Of a stretch of DNA of 64,000 bases, positions 25,667-36,597 are shown piece after piece. The first letter of the stretch is position 1; the number at the start of each line of letters is the position of its first letter. The DNA is taken from assembly GCA_009741485.1 (NCBI GenBank), contig CM019214.1:59586988-59650987 (forward strand), written 5' to 3'. This DNA comes from Malurus cyaneus samueli. Taxonomy: Eukaryota; Chordata; Aves; Passeriformes; Maluridae. Position numbers and translations under genes: made by a program. The notes below the pieces were generated by a model that made no database searches, was not told the origin of the DNA, and saw nothing but the letters and a program-made list of their open reading frames with translations.

Positions 25667-27164
25667 GACGGGACATTAATAGGTAAGAGGAAAGAGGTGG
25701 TGTTCTTTAGTTTACAATGTTTGTTTCTAGAATCTTCAGTTATCTAGGCTCAAAATTGCTGATTTCAAACTAAACACCCAAAGAAACTGAGACAATTAAC
25801 TCAGTACAATAAACATTTTAGATCAAATAATCCACCTTCAGAAGGGTCTGAAATTTGAATACCAGTTATCCCTAGATTTCTTATGTTAAAAAAAAAAAGC
25901 ATTCCACTAGTTTATGGGTCAGGGACTAAACTGGAGCACTTTTAAGCCTTAAAGTTTTCTGCTGAAATAGAAGCAAACAAACCCCTCACAGAAATATATT
26001 TTTGACAAAATGAATGCTTATCTACAAATCCACCTCAGTCTTATCTGCAGTGAAACTATTGCTGCAACTCAAGTGATAATCTGATTAAAAATCCAATACT
26101 AGAGTAGTGCCATTATTTTGGTCAATTTACTTTTAAATAATATGACTCTATATCTTTAGTTTATTAACCATTTTAATTTGAATATATTAGAATGGAACTT
26201 TTATTCTTCAACTCAAATTTCTGTTTTATGGCTTTTTAATCTTGAGCACTGAAACATAAGTATCTATAAAATACCAGTAAATGCATACAAAGAGCTTACT
26301 TGCAGCATTTGAAATTATAAAAGAGAGCTTTTAATAAGAAGAGTTAAAATCATAGGAATGTACAAAACTATGAAAATTTTTCAAATATTTTAATAAAAAA
26401 TATAATTATTAAAACATTTGGAAAATCTGAAAGATTAATTTAAATAGTTGAATTTGTTTTGTGGGGGTTTGTGATAAACATGCCACAACTATAATAACTA
26501 CATTATCATAAATATTATAAATTTTTCTTATTATATTGTCTCTATGAATATATTTGGGGGGGTTTCCTTCTGGGTACAATGAAATGAAAATAATTCTAAA
26601 ATTAGGAAATTTATAATTACAGATATTAAAAAAAACAGAACTATTATATTTCCATAGTTGTTATTAAAATATCAATATCAAAGTGCTTTGTGGAACTATG
26701 CTAGTATCTAGCTTACACTTTGCTTTTCTTACTTTGAGTCAATGAGACTGTGTTATCTGGAAATAATGAGAACCAGTAAGCAGTTCATTGAGGGTTAGAT
26801 TATAACAAAATACAAGCAAACACTTGCAGGAAGAGAAAATATTATGATACTGTCCAAGACAGAAATTTTAATGACAAAAATAAATATTTGATAGAAAATT
26901 TCCAAAAGCTTTAGATTCATTGAATGAAATTACATTAATGACAAGAAAGATTATACTACAAGGCAGCCTTCATTTACTGAATCAGATTATTTACTGAGTG
27001 AACAATAATTAGCACAAAAGTCATTAGAATGGTTTTATGATATAAATTCAATTCTTCTTAATCCAAGATATAGAAAAGAAAGAAGCTCTATGCATATGTG
27101 TATTTAAGGAAAATTAGACATCATTGCCCTTGAGTCAGATCTCATTTGGACTGCTAGGAACCTT
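25667..27164. other. Very AT-rich non-coding DNA, no gene seen
   Basis: No supported gene and no open frame of note until the CR1. A G8 run lies near 26556-26563. Confidence 0.65.
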
Positions 27165-27880
27165 GTAAGCTTCAACAGAGCCAAGAGCAATGTCCTGTCT
27201 CAGGGAAGGAAGTCTTCCTTGCAGCAAAGCAGGCAGGAGATTGCTTGGTTGGGGAACAGCCATGAAGAAAAGACCCTGTGAGGCTGTGGCTGAACGTGAG
27301 CCAGCAGCGTGCTCTGGCAGCAGCAAAGGTCAAGAGCCTCCCGGGCAGCATGAGCAGAAACACAGCCAGCAGAGCAAGGCAAGTGACCATCCACCTTTGT
27401 ACTCAGCACTTGACAGTCCATTCTAAATGCTGCACCTTGTTTTGGGCTGCCCAACATGAGATGGCATCTGCAAATGGGAGTGGGCTCAGCAGAAGCCCCT
27501 AAGATGAGCAGAGCTGGAGCACTTGCTCTGTGAGTGGAGAGTAATGGCCCATTCAGCCTGCAGAAAAAACACCTGCAGGAAACCCTGCAGCATCCACTGC
27601 TCATGAGAGTATTCTCAAGGAAAGAGTCGGGCTTTCCACAACAGAGCTTAGAGGATGAGTGCTGACAGCCATAGAGAGCTGAATACAAAAGAATCTTTTA
27701 GCTATGGGGAGAAGCACTAGAGACCAGAGAAGCTTTGCATTTGTCAATCCTTGGAAGTTTTCAAGACCTAACTGGATACAGCCCTGAGCAACCTGCTCTG
27801 ATCTCATAACTTATTCTGCTTTGGAACAGAAAGTTTCACTAAAGATGTCCTTTCCAAATTTGAATTATACTACTCCAAGA
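27165..27880 (+). mobile_element. CR1 LINE, 3' half with internal deletions
   Basis: It starts near 'gcttcaacagagccaagagc' (27169), matching the CR1 'ttcaacaaggccaagtgcaa' landmark. Next come 'ctgtggctgaacgtgagcc' and 'agcagcgtgctctggcagc' (27284-27320), and 'ggagcacttgctctgtgag' (27515) with 'cattcagcctgcagaaaaa' (27551), the region coding for the LFSLEKRR-like motif. 'cttggaagttttcaagacc' (27750), 'gccctgagcaacctgctctg' (27781) and a degenerate 3' terminus follow. The blocks come closer together than in full elements, so pieces are missing. The copy is GC-rich against an AT-rich background. The 162-codon minus-strand frame at 27200-27688 is the antisense of this element and not a gene. Confidence 0.88.
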
Positions 27881-30800
27881 TTTCAAGCCCAAGAACTAAC
27901 TTATGTTGACTAGAAAATGACACTATATAAGGAAAACTATTTCTTTGTGTAATTTCTGCTTAAATAACTAGAGAAATATATCAGTTATTCTTACACAAAA
28001 CACTTTTAATAGCTATGTGCAATGTGGAGAGGTTAGTGAATCTGTTAACTTTTAATAGACATAGAAAAATCAGAATATTTGTTAAAAAAATTGAATATTT
28101 CCCCCTTATTTCTTCTTGGCAGTAAGAGAGCTCCCCGCTGTTTCTTTGGCAGCACTTGACAGCAGAGTGGGGTATGGTTTAGACTTTCTGTTCCATCTAA
28201 AAAATATCCCCAAACGTTAAATTTCAAATATAGCTTAATAGAGGTCCAGTTTCTGCTTTCATAAGTAACATGAATATTTTCATTAAGAAAAGTTTTTAAC
28301 TAGTATAGGGATGTCAAAAAGTGAACAGTATGTATTACAACGAATATTAATAAAAATTAAATTCAAATGTCACATAAGGATTAGATACAAATCTTTGCTT
28401 CAGGAGTATTCCCTTTGATGTTTCTATTCAATATTGAAAGACTTGGCAGTTCTCCTTCTAGGAGGCAAGGAAGTTACTTAAATTTTGAATGTTAACAGGT
28501 GGCAAATAATTATGCGTATATGTGGGTGAGTGAATGTCTAGAACTGAAATTCTGAATTCTAAAGCAGAAACCTCATCCTTGTTAGCTAAAATGGGTAAAG
28601 GCTGACTGTGATTTTTGTACTGTTGGATTAAACAATAGTGTCCTGAACCACCAATAAAGGAGATGATCACATATAATGCTTCTGTACATTGACCATCTGA
28701 ATAGAAAAACCTGGTGTTCGAGGCCAAAATAGGAAGTAAACTCAGAGGAAGATACCAGAAATCTGAGAACTGTATGGACATAAAAGTCAGAGAGTTCTCA
28801 GGACCTTGGCCAGTGTGACCAGCAGTACTATGCACATCTATGCTGAGCAGCCTTCTTGCAGGAAAGGGAATCTGAGACCTAATAAACAGGACACTGTGAT
28901 CCAATGAATCAGTGTGCAATGCAAACAATTGGGGTGAAAGCCCTAGTCTTGTTGGTTCTCAAATACACCCCATTATCAGAATCTACTATGGGCCATCAAC
29001 TGTTCTGTCTTGCCTGGGACATCCTCATCATATTTTTGATTTGGAAATAACTGAGACAAATATCTATCAAATTAAAAGTATGGAAATATTGTTCAACACT
29101 GCTTATGATTTTGAGTGAGAGTTATAAAGTGTGTGAATTCATTATGTTTAAATACTATAGTATAAAACCAAAGAATTTTTATTTATGTTTACTCTCCCTT
29201 GTTAACTAGAAAAGATAGAATTACTAGCACCTCAGAAATACAGGGGAAAAAGTTCACACTTTGTCATTCAGATTTTTCAGTAAATTCAACAGATTTTTCT
29301 GTATAGAAAGTTTCACTATTAAATCTGCTCAGTCAACTTTTTCATTTTTCCAAATGCTTCTGTAGATTTGTATGTAATACAATGGCAGCATCTATCTGGA
29401 AAGCTGAAAAAAATGTGATTGAAAGGAAGAATTCAAGACAGTTGTAATACAAGAAATACCTCATTTAACTTCAAAATACAATTTACTCCATATTAGAATG
29501 GATCATTATTTTCTCTAAAGGGATGACTAACATGAACTTCTTTATGTCTACACATAAATCATAACAGAATAAAACTGCACTTGTTAAATGACATTCAAAC
29601 ACTTACTTTTCTGATATTTAATTCACCTTAAAACAGCAATATTTTAAAAGGTTGACAGGTACTGTAGATGTACCTTATAGAGGTGTCTGCAAGATAAATT
29701 CATTTTCCAAATAGTGACATTAGGCTACAAGTACAATTCTCTCTTTGCATTATTATCATCATTAAGTTTATTAATATTATAGAATGATCCTAATTGATGT
29801 AGAACACAGCCCAAAGCTGAAACATGATCAACAAATTTTGCTATCATATTTTATTTTGTTTTATTATTGACTTAAGTGCAATAAAAAAGTTCAATGAACA
29901 CATAAACTGGATTATGGTCTCAGTAGAATATAACATAATGATATTTGATTTTTTTTTTTTAATCCTTACACACTTAGAATAAAATAGGCATCAGCATGTT
30001 GAGCCCTGCTGCAATGACCTCTTCTGTAAAATAGCATTATAAAAAAGGTGTAAGAACCCCATACTCTGAAGCCTTTAGACATTTGGAGGGCATCTGTTAT
30101 TCAGTGTTTTGTTTTTCTTTTCTTTTGTTCGTTTGTTCCTTTATTTTCGGAACTATTTTCTGAACACTGTTTTTGCACTATGCACATGAGTTTAAACTGA
30201 ATGGCACACAGTAACTTGCATGTTTATGTGGGATTCTTGGACCTCTCTCTAAATGATTTTACTCTTTAGAAAATAAAGAATACAATATGCAAATTTATTC
30301 CTGTGAAACAGGATTGTACTGCTTGGCTTATAAATCAGCAGCTATGTGCTGTGTTGCTCAGCTCCTGGACTTCCTTTACAATACATGCTGAAAAATATCC
30401 AATCATTGTCCTCTTTATCCAGTAAAATTTCAAGCTCTCATTTTCCCTAATGGGGGAAGAACAGGAAGACAATATTTTCCCTTTCTATAAAATCTGTTCA
30501 CAGTACAAAAATTAGAAAAAAAAATCAATACTTTATTAGACCTAAGATAATGTGATTTAGTAGCTGAAGTGATTCAAGCATGTACTTGGAAGAAGAGATA
30601 TTAGGTTTTGATGACTATGTTCAGGCCTTTGATATTAAATAGTCATTGAATAAGATAAATATGCAATTTTTGATGTCAAAGAACAGAATCTGGGATTCTC
30701 ATTAAAAAGAAAATCTATTAAGTTCTAATCATATTCAATTTTTCTTGCTCTATGGATTGGAAAATCTAGAATTATCTTCAGTAAGCCTATAATCTGATGG

Positions 30801-31289
30801 ATAGGGCATGACTTTGCTTTATTGGAGGTGGGAGGGAAGGGAAGGGAAAAGGAAGATATGCAACTCCATTTCCCCAGGCAGAAAAGACAAACGATTGTGG
30901 ATAAAAATGGCTCCGAAGAGTTTTCTCCTATAGTCATATTTCAAAAGTCACCAATAGTATCTTTGTATTGTTCAAGCAATTTTTTTCCTCTCGGAGTGTA
31001 AGAATATGAGAGTTCAATGAGATTGATATCTCAGCAAGTCCAGCAATTTTTTTTTTTTTTTTGGTCATCTTTCAATGTGAGGAATGAATTGAAGATTGCA
31101 GATAAACTAAGAATAACTATTTCTTGAACTTTAAGACAGTATTATAACCAAACTGAAAATCCCCTGTAGATTCTGTACAGAGGTGCTTCTGAAGCTGGTC
31201 AGGATTAACAGGGATTTCAAAACTGCAGTTCTGCACAAAAATGTCCATATTCTACCTAAGTTATTCTTTAGGTGTTAAAATAGTTCATC
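27881..31289. other. AT-rich non-coding DNA, no gene seen
   Basis: About 3.4 kb without a named transposon. A 156-codon frame on the minus strand (28458-28928) starts MFALHTDSLD and has no motif that I recognise; a chance frame is the likeliest explanation. A T17 run lies near 31048-31064. Confidence 0.55.
30830..30846 (+). other. Canonical G-quadruplex motif
   Basis: GGGAGGGAAGGGAAGGG has four G3 runs with loops of 1, 2 and 2 bases, inside a purine-only stretch (about 30830-30855). It meets the usual G3+N1-7 pattern with short loops, which favours a stable quadruplex in vitro. No gene or promoter is visible nearby, so a role is unknown. Confidence 0.9.
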
Positions 31290-31390
31290 TGGGTCTGACA
31301 CTAAGTGGCTTGCCCAAGGCTAACAGCAAGTTAGTGGCAGAGTTTGGATTACAGTTTAGAAATTGCTGATCACCTGCCTCATGATCAATC
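31290..31390 (+). mobile_element. MIR-like SINE relic
   Basis: The sequence 'ctaagtggcttgcccaagg' (31301), followed by 'aacagcaagttagtggcag' (31322) and 'agtttggatta' (31341), follows the 3' half of the MIR/CORE-SINE consensus as I remember it (cttgcccaaggtcacacagc, taagtggcagagc, gggatt). The tail 'ctgatcacctgcctcatg' also sits where the MIR 3' end would. MIR-type SINEs were active in early amniotes and survive in birds only as short diverged pieces. The tRNA-derived 5' part is not recognisable here. Confidence 0.68.
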
Positions 31391-32784
31391 CATCAAATGA
31401 GGCTGAATAGAAAAACGCATCTCCAGCTGTTACAGAACACATGCTGTTGTAAGAATTAAAAGGAACCAGCTGTCTATAGCCCCTGAGAAATTTGAATAGA
31501 CCCACATTTTTCCACACAATCATGCTGTAATTACATGTCACCCCAGGTGTTCTCAATATGATTACTCCCTACAAAACTATAAGCGAGACACAAGACAGCC
31601 CATACAGCTGCAGGAAAAATAATGAAGCAGCGGGGTTTCTCTTTTTCTGCATGTGCTGGTTTGGTGCTGTTTATACAGCCAATCTGTTCCCTGGGACTGC
31701 TGAGAGAGCCCTTATGGTCCCAGGCATCCAGGGACCAGAGATGCTGACCTATATAACTGGAACATGAAATCAAGCTGCTTTTTTGACAAAGATATCTATC
31801 ATATGTTTTCTTTGAAAGCCACTCTGGAAGGTACAAACCTTTTAAGAGAGGAATGTGCCAAGATGAGAATGAGACAACAGGAAGACGCAAGAAATAAGAT
31901 TTTTATTATTTCTAGTAGTTCCAATGACATCATCTTTTATATCTACCAAAAGAAATGTGTATTTTAATAATACATAGAATGCATTTATAGCCTGCTGTAT
32001 GCCTCTACATTCAAACCTGTTCTTAGATGTTTTGAACTGTTATTTCTGCTTCCCAAAAAGTATTCCAAGATGTAAAAGGCTAGATATTTTGCAATTTCTC
32101 TTTATTTTGTAAGTTGAGTTGTGTGGTTTCTTGTGGGCTTTTTTGTTTGTTCATTTGGTTAATTTTCTTGTGAGAATTCTAATCAGAAATCAAATACTGT
32201 AGTTGAAAATTTGGGAACTAGGGAAAAAATCAGTTAACTTGCATATTTATAAGGGAAGACTTTTTTTTCAAATAATGCTGAATTCCACCAGGCAAGAAAT
32301 AGCTAAAGTAGAAACTTCGAGATAGAGGTCTTTATATACACTTCAACTTGCACATACTTGCTGTTCATAAATTTAAATAGAGATGCTGAAGAACTACTGA
32401 TGCTTAGTTGGGAATTATGGTATCTACATTCTCCTTATGAAGTTGAACATGATGATGGAAAACTTAGTTGGCAGTGTGCTAAAATTGATCAGGAGCTCTA
32501 AGTCAGGAAAGTTTATTGTAAGACGTAATGATGCAATGCAAAGTACTTTTTGGAAGGGAAAAAAAAAGCATGATTTTCTAAAACTTTATTAAGGATATGG
32601 ATACAGACATTGTCATAAAATGCAGCGCTGGCAATTTATATGAGATGAAGACAACAAAGTCAGCATTTAATGCTCTTCTGCAACTTTTTGAACTAGTCAG
32701 CCAGTTTATGGAAGGAGACTTCAGTGTAAACTGCGGAGATGTCATTTCAGTTTTTAAGCTAAATATGAGCAGTTCCATGAAGTC
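31391..32784. other. Non-coding DNA, no gene seen
   Basis: Both strands carry frames of 60-120 codons (for example 31531-31890, minus) without recognisable motifs. A GC-richer patch at about 31590-31760 is not assigned. The 126-codon frame at 32597-32977 runs into the LTR and is therefore not a conserved gene. Confidence 0.55.
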
Positions 32785-33640
32785 TGTTAGGGGGTTGACC
32801 CTATATGGGTCCCAGGTAACTACCAGGTTGTTCTATTTTTTCTGTTCTCAGCTTGGACAGGAGAGAGAAAATATAGCAAAAGGCTCGTGGATTGAGATAA
32901 AGACAGGAAGAGATCACTCACTGATTGTCATGACGAGCAAAGGAGACTTGTGGGAAAAAAGAAAAAAAAAAGCTTAATTTATTACCGATCAAATTAGAGT
33001 TGAATAATGAGAGATGACACAAATCATAAAAGCACCTTCCACCACCCCTTCCTCTTTCCTGTGCTAAGCTTAGGTCTCTTTTTTTCTCTATGTTCTCCCC
33101 TCCAGCCATTCATGGGAACCAAGATTGGGAGCTGTGGTTGGTTCAGGCATTGTTTCTGCCACTCTCTCCTCAGGACTCCTCTCACTTGCCCCACTCCCCA
33201 CTCCAGTGTGGGGTCCTTCATACAGGTGACAGTCCTCCCTGAACTTCTCCAGGGTGAGCCATTCCCATGGAGAGAGGTTCTTCACAAGCTGCTCCAATGT
33301 GGGTACCTTCCACTGGGCACCATCCTCCAGGACCAGCTGCTCCATGTGGATCCCCCATGGGATTACAAGTCCAGCCAGTAACCTGCTCCATCTTGGGCTC
33401 TTCTAAGACCTCATGGGTTCACAGGTCCTGCCAGGAGCCTGCTGCAGAGGGTTTCTCAAGGGCTTGGAGACTCACTGGGCATCCCCACTGCTCTAGTGTG
33501 GGGTCCTATGTGGGTTCAGGCAGATCTCAGCTCCCCCATGGCCCTCCACAGGCTCCAGGGGCACAGAATGTCTCACCAAGGTCTTCACCAGGGGCTGCAG
33601 GGGAATCTCTGCTCTGGCACCTGAAGCGATAAAGGCAGTT
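32785..33640 (+). mobile_element. Endogenous retrovirus LTR, longer copy, 3' truncated
   Basis: This is the same LTR family as at 2804. It starts at TGTTAGGGGGTTGACCCT and continues with 'aggagagagaaaatatagc' (32860), 'aggctcgtggattgagataa' (32880), 'agatcactcactgattgtca', 'aatttattaccgatcaaatt' (32975), then a C-rich part and a series of imperfect units of the type CTGCTCCAGTGTGGGTCC at about 33201, 33246, 33291, 33336, 33379 and 33488. It ends near 'tctctgctctggcacctgaa' (33607), so the last part of full-length copies is missing. No gag, pol or env is adjacent. The overlapping 63-124 codon frames here, on both strands, arise from the GC-rich reiterated units and are not genes. Strand is by comparison with the family as I recall it. 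Confidence 0.82.
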
Positions 33641-36564
33641 TTATGTTGTGTCAGCACAGCTTCATCACTCATTACTCATCAGTGGTCCTTTCCTGTTTAT
33701 AGCAAATATAAGTAGGGGATTTTTTTAGCCTTTTAGCTTAGAGTACTAGAATTATAAAAGTCCTGATACTGAATGTACAAACAAAATATTTTTTAATGTT
33801 TTAGAGGCCTGGTTGACAGTATTTGAAGTATCACTGATACACGCCAAATAAATAATTGCAGTAGGTGCCTTAACTCTGAAATTGGTGGAAGCAATAAAAA
33901 TGACTATCCTTTTAAATATAGGTTATTAAGCTTTTGAAACCATTTCCTTGCAAATCATTTTTATTTTTACATTAACATAAACTATGTAGCTACATCTCAG
34001 TATGAAATATTTTAAAGGCTTCTTAATTTAGCACACAGATTAAAATGGAAGCTGAATGACTACAATGGAGAACTTCTACTGGAAGAAATACTGTATTCCT
34101 AATTAGTTTCTGATCGTATATTAGACATTTTTGCTTACAAAATGAGTTACTAGCTATATTTTATTTTGTGGACTATAAATGTTATGAATTATATTTGATA
34201 TTGTAGTGAAAATTCTCCAGAAAATTTTACCATTTGAAGAGATATAGAGAACCATGGAAATCATGTTGGGAATACTGTATCAGAAACTGTGTAATCTTCC
34301 TTCGAATGAAATCTATGGGCCTCCCACCAACAACTGCTTCCTTTATTTTTCTTCTGTATTTTTTGTTACAAGGTGGTTTCCAAATTGCTGTTTATCCACT
34401 TTCTTCTAAAGACAAGGAATCTTTTGTGATCCAAGATGTATTTCTTTTTACTCACTCTTCTTTCATTCTAAAATGATCATATTTCAGTTTCACACAGATA
34501 CAAATACATGACATTGAAATATAAAAAGTAGAAATGGAATATTTTTTTTTTTTCAGCAATTGCATACCACAGATCTGAAAAAGGAAAAATAAACATACCA
34601 GTATCCTGACCAAGCATAAGAAGATTTTTCTTATTGAATTAGTTCTGGTTCTTTAGCAGAAGTTCTTAAATAGTGAAAAAAAATCTAATTTATTTGGTTT
34701 GCAACTGAAGCCATGTACAATATTTTATAGACAAATTTGCCATACTATGCTTTTGGGGGGCACACTAATTTTATTGGACAGTGATATTTTCTGCAGGATT
34801 TCTTAATAATTAAAGGAATTTTGAATATGAAATATCAAGGCTAGATTGAATTCTTCTGCTTAAGTGTGCCCTGATTCAGACACTGAATACACAAAGTCAT
34901 GTGAGCATAACTCTCTTGACATAAAAAGTAACTCATTGAGTCTTCAGTGTGATATGTCACATATCTTTTACAGAAAAAAGTCAGTTTGTCTTTTGAAAAG
35001 TACTGTTTTCTTTCTTTTCTTTTCTCAAGATTTTTATACTTTTGGCAGGTAAGGTGCCAGGTAGTTGGTAAAGCCCAACTCCAGCAGGTGAACAATTTTG
35101 GGGAATTCACATGAGTCTTTGTCTTTCTAAGCAAGGATGTAGGAAGCCTTGTCTTCCATCCTTAGTCTTTGTATCTTACTGAATTTCCAACTATATAGCA
35201 CCAAAAGCAGTTGAGACAATGGCTGTAGAGCTACTAGCAATTATATATTAGAGGTTTATGGGATCAAAATATAGAGAATGACAAGGAGGCATAACACATG
35301 GAGAAATTAACTATGCATATATTTATTAATGCTTATGAGCCATAAATAATATAGAGGTATTTAAATAAATATTTTTATTATTTTTTGAAAATATGTTCCT
35401 ATAGCAGTGTATTCCTGATAGAGATAAAGAAGTATTGTCATCGTGCAAGAACCAATTTGAGATTTGTATATGACAAGTAAATGAGGGTGATAGGGGTTGA
35501 GAAAGGCTATGAGAATAACGGAGTTAAAGGATATTTTAAGAAAAAAGGCCTATGTTGACCTAAAAGAATAAAGAACACAAAAAAGGGGATATTAATTGTG
35601 GCCATATATTAAGATGGGGGGGGGGGGGGGGGCGGGAATAAGGAAGTGGGTGAAAGAACTTACTTAAAGATAATATTCATCATCAAAAGGAATGATGATA
35701 AATTAATTTTAGGCCTTTAGTTTTAACTGTTTCTAACTATCTTAGCATGGGTCCTGAAAAACCTTCCAGTAGTTTTCTGGTCATATTTTTTCTTAACTGA
35801 TATTAATCTTACATTTAGAAAATCCGATAGTTATTAGAGTTCTGTACCATTTGCTCAGGAATCAAGGCTTTTTGCTCCAATCACAAATTTCCAAAATTTT
35901 GTTAAGATTATCTGGAATATATACAGTGAATTTTTAGATTACAAATAAAATTGCTGAGATAGCTTGTGTGCTAATACAAGGAGAGACACTTCATCCTGCA
36001 AGTACTATAACTCTGATTTGAGCACATAGTCTTGTGGGTACAGGAGTGTATTGTAGACAGCAAAGTTATGGAAAGATAGATTGAAGGAAAGGACAAGAGC
36101 TAATGTTATGTGTTAATAAAGTAGACATTGCTTGAGGCAACAGCAGATTTTATGTTTCCTGCAAAAGAATCCCATATTATATGACAGATTTATGGAAACC
36201 TAGATTGGTGTGCTGATATTGTCATCAAATCAGAAATTTGGATAAATATGGGATGTTGTAAGGGTGTGAAGAATTTTATGTTATCACTCTGATTTACTTT
36301 GTCAGCAATAGTCAGAATAACAGGACACACGCTCCAGATTTTTTCCTAGTTTTCACAAGATGTTTCCTTTTACTTTTCCCCTCGTTTTTGCGGCATCACA
36401 GGCTTCATTGCAACCTATGCTCTTCTGTGATTTTATTTCTGTCATTCAGTCTTATGTTTATATTGCTTTAGTCCAAAAACAAGAATCTCATCAAGCAAGC
36501 CTTTAGGATTGAATTAAAATTTGCCCAAAAACAACAGGTTTACTACTATGCTGAATGAGAACAA

Positions 36565-36566
<2 letters not shown>
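33641..36566. other. AT-rich non-coding DNA, no gene seen
   Basis: No gene and no transposon that I recognise. It includes the G17 run at 35616-35632 and short frames of at most 97 codons without motifs. Confidence 0.6.
35616..35632 (+). repeat. Poly(G) homopolymer, G17
   Basis: An uninterrupted run of 17 G followed by CGGG, in a strongly AT-rich setting. Long G runs are rare in vertebrate DNA and hard to sequence, so the true length may differ. Confidence 0.9.

Positions 36567-36596
<30 letters not shown>
36567..36596. repeat. Poly(A) homopolymer, A30
   Basis: An uninterrupted run of 30 A. No retrocopy is recognisable on either side. Confidence 0.9.

Positions 36597-36597
<1 letters not shown>

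Noticed and set aside
27200..27688. 162-codon minus-strand open frame
   Set aside because: It lies antisense within the plus-strand CR1 at 27165-27880; the open reading comes from the element's GC-rich composition.
28458..28928. 156-codon minus frame starting MFALHTDSLD
   Set aside because: No motif, no splice or promoter context that I can support, and no recognisable family. Chance is sufficient at this window size.
33007..33632. Cluster of overlapping 63-124 codon frames on both strands
   Set aside because: All fall inside the ERV LTR with GC-rich reiterated units. Frames open on both strands at once are a sign of composition, not coding.
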